DNA of 50,746 nucleotides from Acidobacteriota bacterium (GTDB lineage: Bacteria > Acidobacteriota > Blastocatellia > Pyrinomonadales > Pyrinomonadaceae): positions 1 through 50,746 of the forward strand of contig JAIVJI010000061.1 of assembly GCA_020200135.1 (NCBI GenBank). The letters run 5' to 3'. Within the stretch, counting starts at the first letter, position 1, and each line of letters opens with the position of its first letter. This document shows, in pieces, positions 16,864 to 26,400 of the stretch. The position numbers were made by a program, and so were the translations under genes. The notes beneath the pieces were generated by a model. It ran no database searches. It was not told the origin of the DNA and saw nothing but the letters and a program-made list of their open reading frames with translations.

Positions 16864-17358
16864 ATGAAGCTGATCGAGGGTGTGGTCGAGAGACCTTACC
16901 ACCTGAATCCGGAATGGCTGCGGGCGCGTGGCGCGAGCGCCGTCCCCGTCGAGAGCGCGTACCACTTCGACGGGGCCGACGCCGCGCAACTAGCGAGCGC
17001 GTTCCGCGGGCAGGGCCACTTGGAATGCTTCGCCGTCGCGACCGAGGAGTTGGCGGCCGAGCCCCCGTGCTACGTGGTGCCGACCACCAGGGAGGGGCTG
17101 CTCTCCTTCAGCCGCAAGTGCGGCCAATTCAACTACGCCCTCGTCACGAAGACCCGTGACGCGGCCGTGCTCTGCACCTCGGAAGAATACTTCGTCGTCG
17201 CCGGCCCCGAAAGGTTCGTCGCCGAAGCGGTCGGCGCGAGCGTCGCGGAGGCGCGGGGAAAGTTTATGGATTTCGCGGGGCAGAAAGACTGGCCCCCCAG
17301 GCTGCGGGAGTTCCTGCTCGGCGTCCATCACAGGTACGCGGAATTCGGAGGGCAGTAG
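16864..17358 (+). CDS. Small cytosolic protein, candidate immunity protein for the RHS toxin tip
   Basis: The 164-aa protein has no signal peptide or membrane segment. I prefer ATG 16864 because GGAGGTGGAG lies just before it; in-frame ATGs at 16858 and 16819 are alternatives. I do not recognise the family. Visible features are HLNPEWLRARGAS, FALATE-like FAVATEEL, and the aromatic segment KCGQFNYALVTKTRDAAVLC, with an acidic overall balance. It begins about 50 bases after the RHS gene and ends about 80 bases before the next large exported protein. A small soluble gene directly behind an RHS toxin-like tip is the standard position for a cognate immunity gene. That role is inferred from position only. 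Confidence 0.7.
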   Translation: MKLIEGVVERPYHLNPEWLRARGASAVPVESAYHFDGADAAQLASAFRGQGHLECFAVATEELAAEPPCYVVPTTREGLLSFSRKCGQFNYALVTKTRDAAVLCTSEEYFVVAGPERFVAEAVGASVAEARGKFMDFAGQKDWPPRLREFLLGVHHRYAEFGGQ

Positions 17359-17440
17359 GAGATTTCGCGGCGGGCGCGTCTCCGCAAGTGAGAGGGGTAG
17401 AACCCCGGGGCAGAGGGCAGTTTCTCTCAGAGGAGCCACA

Positions 17441-20400
17441 GTGAATAACCGTCTTCACATTCAACTAACTCGCCTCCTCATCGCGGCGCTGGTTTTGCTG
17501 GCGGCCGCGCATGGCACCTTTGCTCAGGCTCAGACCACCTTTCAGAATTTTTATGACGACACGGGCCAACTCATCAAGGTGATTGACTCGGCAGGCAACG
17601 TCGTCGAGTACGTGTACGACGCCGCCGGCAACATCGTCGAGGTCAAGCGTTCCCGCCTGAGCACGCCGGGGGCGCTCGCCATCCTGAGTTTCAGCCCGCA
17701 GAGGGGCGGCGTCGGCGCGAGCGTGACGATACAGGGGCAGGGCTTCGGCCAGACCCCTTCCGGCAACGAGGTGCGTTTTAACGGCGTCCCCGCCACGGTC
17801 ACTTCTGTGGCCGGCGGCACGCTCGCCGTGACGGTGCCGGCCGGCGCGACCACCGGCTTTATCTCCGTGAAGGTGGGGGGGGTGACGGCAGAGTCGGGTT
17901 CGCCCTTCACGGTCGTCGGGACGCCCGGACTGACATCAATCTCACCCCGGTTTACGCTCTCCAACGCGACGCTCTCCGCGGTTCAGGTTACGGGGAATAA
18001 CCTCACGGGTTCGAGTTTCGCTTTCCTGCCCGCGCTCGTGCCGCCTGGGCTGTCGGTCAACTCGGCGTCGGTCAACCAGAGTGGGACGGCGGTGACGCTG
18101 AACGTGCAGGTGAACGCGAACGCCGTCGGGACGTTCGCCCTCGTCGCCACAAACGCGGCCGGGAGTTCCGACGCGTTCCCCTCGGCTGCAAACAGTCTGA
18201 CCGTCCTCAACCCCACCATGGACAACGACGCGGACGGGCTGGTGAACAGCGCGGAGGTGTCGGCCGGGACAGACCCGCTGAACCCGGACACGGACGGCGA
18301 CAGGATGTCGGACGGGTTCGAGGTTCGGCATGGCCTGAAGCCTCTGGACGCGAGCGACGCGGGGGCGGACGCCGACGGCGACGGGCTGACCAACCTGGAA
18401 GAGTTCCGCGCGGGCACGGACCCGCGGAACGCCGACCGCGTCGCGCCAGCCGTGACGCAGGTCTTCCCGGGCGACGGCGCGACGAATCATCCGATCAACG
18501 GCGTCATCGCCGCTCGCTTCAGCGAGCCGCTGCTGCCCGAGTCGGTGGTGGCGGGGACGGTGAGCCTGTCGCGTGGGACGACGGGACTCGCGGGCACGGT
18601 CACGTTGTCCGGCGACAGGCTCTCCGTCACCTTCACGCCGACGCTTGAGCTGAACCCGCAGACGGCGCACGCCGTCCGCGTGCAGGGCGTCAGGGACGCC
18701 GCGGGCAACCCGATGGCCGCACCCTTCACCAGCACCTTCACCACGGGCGTCTTCGTGGACACGACGCCGCCGACCGTGGTGCGCACCAACCCGCAGAGCG
18801 GCGCGACCGACGTTCCCGTCAACACGCCGTTCACTGTCGAGTTCAACGAGCGCATGGACTTGGGCACGCTGACGGCGGCCAACTTCACCGTGCGCGACAA
18901 CACGACCTTCCAGAACGTCGCGGGCGTCATTCAAGCCGACGCCAGCGGGCGCGTCGTCTCGTTCGTGCCCGCCCGGCCTTTCGCCGTCGGCAGGGGCTTC
19001 TTCGTCTCGCTCGGCTCCGAAATCAAGGACGCGGCGGGCAACCGCCTCGGCGGCCGCAGCTTCAGCTTCACGACCGCCTTCGCTCCCGACAACGACCGGC
19101 CCCTGCTTGTCTCCAACAGCCCGGCCGATGGCGACGCGGCCGTGCCTACGAACGCGGCCGTCGCGCTCCAATTCAGCGAGCCGGTCAACGTCATTAACGC
19201 CGCGCGCGGCGTCGCTGTCACGGCGGGCGGGCTGCCCATCCCGGGCTCGGTCGCGCTCGCCGACGGCAACAAGCGCCTCCTCTTCACGCCCGCGCAGGCT
19301 TACGAACAGAACACGACCTTCACCGTCACCACCACCGCGCAGATCACAGACCTCGCGGGTAACACGCTCGCCAACCCCGGCGCGTTCAGCTTCACGACGG
19401 GCAACGCACCCGACAACACGCGCCCCGTGGTGACGGCGTCCAACCCCGTGAACGGCGCGACAGGCGTCGGCGCAAACGCCACCGTACAGATACGCTTCGA
19501 CGAGCGCCTCAATCCGGCGACGATCAACAGCTCGACCTTCATCATCTTCCCGGCTAGCACGGGTGTCGCCGTCCCGGCCGCCGTGACACCCGCGGCCGAC
19601 AGGCGCGGTGCCACGCTCACGCCCGCCTCCCCGCTCGCGCTCGGCACGACCTACTTCGTGCAGGCGTTCGGCATCGCCGACCTCGCGGGGCAGGAACTGA
19701 ACTTCTTCCAGTCGAGCTTCACGACTGCGCTCGGCCCCGACACGACGGCCCCGACCGTCACGGCCGTCAACCCACCCAACGGCGCGACGGGCGTCCCCGT
19801 CAACGCGCGCGTCATCGTGCGCCTGAGCGAGCCCGTGAGCCCCGTCAGCCTCGGCGCGAACGCGCTGACGCTCACGCAGGGCGGCGCGGCCGTCGCAGGC
19901 ACGGTCGCGCTGAGTAGCGACCGCACGACTCTCACCTTCACGCCGCAAAATGCGCTTGCGGTCTCGACCGCCTACGCGGTAGGCGTCGCGGGCTTCACCG
20001 ACCAGGCCGGCAACCCGGTCGCCGCCTTCAACAGCACCTTCACGACCGGGGCATCGAACGCAGCCGACACGACGCGCCCCTCGGTCAACTCCGTCACGCC
20101 GTTCGACGGAGCCTCGCTCGTCCCGGTCAACACCACCGTCTCGCTCACCTTCAGCGAGGCGCTGAACCCGACGAGCGTCGGCCCGAACACCGTGCGCGTC
20201 TTCACGCAGTCGAACGGCATCGACATCCCGGGCGCGTACGTCACCTCGGGCGCGACCCTCACCTTCACCCCCTCGGCGCCGCTGCCGGCGAGCACGCGCA
20301 TGGTCGTGCAGGTCTCGGGCGTCGAAGACCTCGCGGGCAACACCAGCAACTTCTTCCAGTCCTTCTTCGACACGGCCGCGATGGCTGACAACGTCAGGCC

Positions 20401-23400
20401 GCAGGTCATCGGCGTGACGCCGCCCGACGGCACGGCCGCCGTCGGGCCGAACGCGCAGGTCGTGCTCACCTTCTCCGAGCCCATCGACCCCGCGACCATC
20501 AGCGCGAACAACTTCGCGCTCTTCGCGGGCGGCACGCGGCTGAGCGCCAACGTGAGCCGCGCCTCCGACAACCGCACCGTGAGCCTCGGCGCGCAGCTCC
20601 CGCCCGCGAGCCTCATCACGGTTGTCGTCACCTCCGACGTGCGCGACATCTCCGGTAACCACCTGTCAGATTTCCGCAGCCAGTTCACCACCGCGCCGAG
20701 CTTCGACACCGACCGCCCGTCCGTCATTAGCCAGCGCCCCGCCAACGGCGCCACCGGCGTCCCCCTCGACACCGGCGTCGTGCTCTACATCAACATGCCG
20801 CTCGACCCGGCGACCATCCCCGGCGCGCTCCACGTCTCGCAGAACGGCGCGCTGGTCGCGGGCACGGCGAGCGTGTCAGGCGGAGGCAAGGTCGTCCGCT
20901 TCACGCCGGCCGCGCCCTTCCAGACGGGCGCGCTCGTGCAGGTCTTCCTCGACACGTCGGCGAAGGACACAGCGGGCAACGCCCTGAACAACTATCAGGG
21001 CAGCTTCACGACGCTCGCCTCCACGGCCGCGACCGCGCCGCAGGTCGTCCGCACGAGCATCGGCAATAGCTCCAACGTCGTGCTCAACCCCGTGCTCGAA
21101 GTCGAGTACAACGAGCCGCTCGACCCGACCACGGTCAACGCGACTAGCGTCACGCTGCGCCGCAACGACGGCACGCAGACGCTCGTACCCGGCACCGTCA
21201 CCCTCGTGCGCGGCGGGCGCGTCGTCCGCTTTGTCCCCGGCGCGCAGCTCGCGCCCAGCGCCTCCTACTTCTTCCGCGTCGCGCGCGCCGTCAAAGACCT
21301 CGACGGCGCTTCGCCGAGCTTCGACTCGACCTTCTTCTTCACGACGGGCACGGCCGCCGACACGACCGCGCCGCAGGTCTCGCTCATCTCGCCGCCCGAC
21401 GGCGCCGCGGGCGCGGGCGTCAACGCGCAGGTACACTTCCGCTTCAGCGAGCCTATCAACCCGCTGTCGGTCACCAACCAGACGGCCCTTTTGACGGCCG
21501 GCGGCGCGGCCGTCCCCGCCACCATCAGCTTCAGCATCGGCGACCGCGATGTCTTCCTCGTCCCGCACGCGCCGCTGCCCGAGGCGACGCAGGTCAGCGT
21601 CAAGATCGAGGGCGTCGAAGACCTCGCCGGCAACCCCGTCGTGGTCAAGACGATTCAGTTCACCACGGGCACGGACGCCGACATCGAAGGACCGCACGTC
21701 ATGCGCGCGACTCCCTTCAACGGCGCGACGGACGTGCCGGTCAACACCGTCATCACGCTCGAAACGGACGAGCCCGTAGACCCGCTGACCGTTGACCGCA
21801 ACAGCTTCAACGTGCGCGACAACATCACCTTCGACACCGTGCCGGGCACGTTCTCCGTCAGCCCCGACGGACGCACCATCAGCTACGTGCCCGACCAGCC
21901 ACTCGCCGTCGGGCGCAGCCACAGCGTCTTCTTCAACCGCCAAGGAATGCTGGACTACGCGGGCAACTTCGTGACGGGGACTAATTACTCCTTCACGACC
22001 TCGTTCGAGCCCGACACGACGCCGCCGCAGGTGACGGGCGTGAGCCCGCCCGCGGGGCTGACGGGCGTGCCCGTCAACGCCGAGGTGGTCGTGCAGTTCA
22101 GCGAGCCGCTCGACTCGCGCAGCGTCTCGCAGGTCGTGCTCAGCGCGGGCGGCGCGGCCGTCCCCGTCACGCGCACGCTGTCGGCGGGCAACCGCCTGCT
22201 CTCGCTGCGGCCCGACACGCTGCTGTCGCCGCAGACCCTCTACACGCTGAACGCCGCGGGCGTGAAAGACCTCGCGGGCAATGCGCTCGCTTCGCCCTTC
22301 TCGTCCACATTCACGACCGGCACGGGCGCCGACCTGATCAGGCCGACCGTCACGGGCGTCAACCCGGCCAACGGCGCAACGGGTGTGGGCACGAACGCGA
22401 CGGTCATCGTCAGCTTCTCCGAGCGCGTCGATGCCCTCAGCGTCAACAGCTCGAACTTCATCATCCACCCGCAGAGCACGGGCGTGCCCGCTCAGGGTGC
22501 CGTCGCCGTCGCGCCCGACGGGCGCAGCGCGACCTTCACCCTGGCCGCGCCGCTCGCGCTCTCGACCACCTACATCGTGCAGGTCTTCGGCATCACCGAC
22601 CTGACGGGTCAGGACATCAACTTCTTCCAGTCGAGCTTCACGACGGCGCTCGCCGCCGACACGACGCCGCCGACCGTCGTGGCCGTGAGCCCGCCCAACG
22701 GAACGACTGGCGTGCCCGTCAACGCGCGCGTCGAGCTGCGCGTGAGCGAGCCCGTCAACCCACTGAGCGTGAGCGGCAACTCCGTCATCGTCTCCCAAGG
22801 CGGGACGACCGTCGCCGGCTCCGTCGCTTTGAGCAGCGACCGCACAACCCTGACCTTCACGCCGACGAATCCGCTCGCGGCCTCGACCGCTTACACGGTC
22901 AACGCCGCGGGCTTCAGGGATCAGGCGGGCAACCAGGTGGCGGCGTTCGCCTCGTCCTTCAACACGGCGGCTTCGGCCACGCCGGACACGACGCGCCCCT
23001 CGGTCAACTCGATCACGCCGGGCAACGACGCGGCCTTCGTGCCGGTCAACACGACCATCGTCGTCACCTTCAGCGAGGCGGTGAATCCGACGACCGCCCA
23101 CGCCGACTCGATTCACGTCACCGTCACGCAGACCGGCGCGAAGGTGGCGGGCTCCTTCAACGTCTCCGGCGCGACCGTGACGTTTACGCCCGCCGGGCCG
23201 CTCCCGCCGAGCACCCGTATGAGCGTGGTCATCTCTGGCGTCGAAGACCTCGCGGGTAACACCAACAACTTCTTCTCAAGCAATTTCGACACTGACGTGA
23301 CAGCCGACTCGACGACGCCGCAGGTGACGATGGTCACGCCGGGCGATGGCGCGACCGGCGTCGGGCAGAACGCGCAGGTGGTGCTGACGTTCTCCGAGTC

Positions 23401-26400
23401 GCTCGACCCAAATACGGTCAATCAGAACAACTTCGCGCTCTTCGCCGGGAGCACGCGGCAGAACGCGAACGTCAGCCGCAGCTCCGACAACCGCACCGTC
23501 ACGCTCTCGATGACGCTGCCGCCCGCGACGCTCATGACCGTCATCGCGACGCGCGATGTGCGTGACCTCTCGGGCAACCCGCTGCCCGACTTCCGCAGCC
23601 AGTTCACCACCGCGCCGAGCTTCGACACCGACCGGCCGTCGGTCGTCGGCCAGCGCCCCGCCAACGGCGCCAGCGGCGTCTCGCCCACGAGCGACGTGGT
23701 GCTCTACGTCAACATGCCGCTCAACGTCTCGACCGTGCCGGGCGCGCTCCACATCTCGCAGAACGGCGTGGTAGTGAGCGGGACGCTGAACGTGCGCAGC
23801 GCCGGTCAGGTCATACAGTTCACGCCGGCCGCGCCCTTCCAGAATAACGCGCTCGTGCAGGTCTTCCTCGACGCGTCGGCGCAAGACCCCGCGGGCAACG
23901 CCCTGAACAACTACCAGGGCTCGTTCCGCGTCGCGCCGGGCACGGCCACGTCTGCGCCGCAGGTCGTGCGCGTGAGCCAGCCGAACAACTCCGGCGTGCT
24001 GCTCAACGCCGTCGTCGAGATCGAGTACAACGAGCCGCTCGACCCTTCGACCGTCAGCTCCGCCACGGTCAGCCTGCGCCGCAACGACGGGGCGCAGACG
24101 CCTGTGGCGAGCACGATCAGCCTCGTGCGCGGCGGGCGCGTCGTGCGCATCGTGCCCAGCGCCCCGCTCGCCCTCAACACGCCCTACTTCTACCGCGTGA
24201 CGAGGAACATTAAAGACCTCGACGGCAGTTCGCCCAACTCCGACTCGACCTTCTTCTTCACGACGGGCACGGCCGCCGACACGGCCGCGCCGCAGGTGTC
24301 TTCCGTCTCGCCGCCCGACGGCGTGACGGGCGCGGGACTCAACGCGCAGGTGCGCGTACGCTTCAGCGAGCCGGTCAACCCGCTCTCAGTCACCGCCCAG
24401 ACCGTCCTCGTGCAGCCGGCGGGCGGTGCGGTCGCGGTCGCCTCCGCCGTCAGCTTCTCCGACAACAACCGCGAAGTCCTCTTCGTCCCGCACTCGCCGC
24501 TGCCCGCCTCGACGGCAATCACGGTGAAGGTCGAAGGCGTCGAAGACCTCGCCGGCAACCAGGTCGTCGCCCAGACGACCCAATTCACGACGGGCGGCGC
24601 GGTGGATTTGACGACCCCGCATGTCGTCCGGACGAACCCGTTCAGCGGCGCGGCGGACGTGCCCGTCAACACCACCGTCACGCTCGAAGTGGACGAGCCA
24701 ATTGACCCGCTCACCGTCAACGCGAACAGCTTCAACGTGCGCGACAACGTCACCTTCCAGAGTGTGGCCGGCTCCTTCTCCGTCAGCATGGACGGGCGCG
24801 TCATCACCTTCTTACCGAACCAGCCGCTCGCGGTCGGCCGCAGCCACTCGGTCTTCTTCGCGAACCAAGGGATGCAGGACTACGCGGGGAACTTCCTGAC
24901 GGGCCCGAACTTCTCCTTCAACACCTCGTTCGCCTCCGACGCGACGCCGCCGCAGGTGACGGGCGTGAGCCCGCCTGCGGGGCTGACAGGCGTGCCCATT
25001 AACGCCGAGGTGGTCGTGCAGTTCAGCGAGCCCGTGCAGGCGCTCAGCGCCGCGGGTTCGGCCGTCGCCGCCGACCGCGTCTTCTCGGACAGCAACCGCC
25101 GGCTGACGCTCAAGCCGCGGGCGCTGCTCAACCCGCTGACGCAGTACGACGTGAACGTCGCCGGGGTCAAAGACCTTGCGGGTAACGCGCTGGCGTCGCC
25201 CACCTCGCTGAGCTTCATGACCGGCGCGGGGGCCGACCTCTCGCGTCCGTTCGTGGCCTCGTTTGACCCTGCGAGCGGCGCGAACGGCGTCCCCGTCAAC
25301 GTCGTCGTCAGGCTCCGCTTCAGCGAGCGCGTCAACCCGCTCACGGTCGGCGCGTCCACGTTCCGACTCATCACCAACAACACCGGCGTGCAAGTGACCG
25401 GGGCTTACAGCATCTCGGCCGACGGCCGCACGGCCAGCTTCACGCCCGCCGCCCCGCTCACGGCCTCGACCTCTTACCACTACCAGGTGTTCGGCGTCAC
25501 CGACCTGACGGGCCAGGACGTTTCGTTCACCCAGCCCGGCAGCTTCACGACCGGCGCGGGCGCCGACACGACCGCCCCGGCCGTCTCGGCCCTCAGCCCG
25601 CCCGACGGCAGCACGGGCGTCCCCGTCAACGCGCGCGTCATCGTCCGGCTGAGCGAGCCGGTGAGCGCCGTCAGCCTCGGCGACGACGCGCTCATCTTGA
25701 AGCTGGGCGCGACCCGCGTCGCGGGCACGACCAGCCTGAGTAACGAACGCGACACGCTGACGTTCACGCCCGCGAACCCGCTCGCGGTCAGCTCGGCCTA
25801 CACCATAGAGGTCGCCGGGCTCGCCGACCTCGCGGGCAACGTCTCGACGCCGCTCACGACCACCTTCAACACGTCGGCCTCGAACGCGGCCGACACCACG
25901 CGGCCGTCAGTCACCTCGGTCAACCCCGGCAACTCCGCCACGGGCGTCCCGGTCAACGCCGCCGTGGTCGTGAACTTCAACGAGCCGGTTGACCCGACGA
26001 CCGTCAACGCCAACACGATGTCGGTGACGGTGCAGTCTTCGGGGATCAGGATTCCGGGCGCGTACGCCGTCAGCGGCACGAGCATGACCTTCATGCCGTC
26101 GTCGTCGCTGCCGGCCAACACGCGCATACAGGTCGCCGTCTCCGGGGTCGCAGACCTCGCGGGCAACACCAACAACTTCTTCTTCAGCACCTTCGACACG
26201 GGCGGCGTGGCCGACACCACGCCGCCGCAGGTAACGATGGTCACGCCGACGGGCGGGGCGACGAACGTCGGGCTCAACACGTCGGTCGTGCTGACGTTCT
26301 CCGAGCCGCTCAACCCGAACACGATCAACTCGAACACCTTCGCGCTTTTCGCCGGCGGTGAGCGCATCAATGTCGGCGTCAACCGCTCGGCCGACAACCA

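Noticed and set aside
17156..17440. Upstream in-frame extension of the giant Ig protein
   Set aside because: It overlaps the candidate immunity gene in another frame. The GTG at 17441 has a strong ribosome-binding site and is followed at once by a signal peptide.
17942..20662. 906-codon minus-strand frame opposite the Ig array (also 20876-23116)
   Set aside because: Antisense shadow of a GC-rich repetitive coding sequence; the product is low-complexity Arg/Asp/Val sequence.
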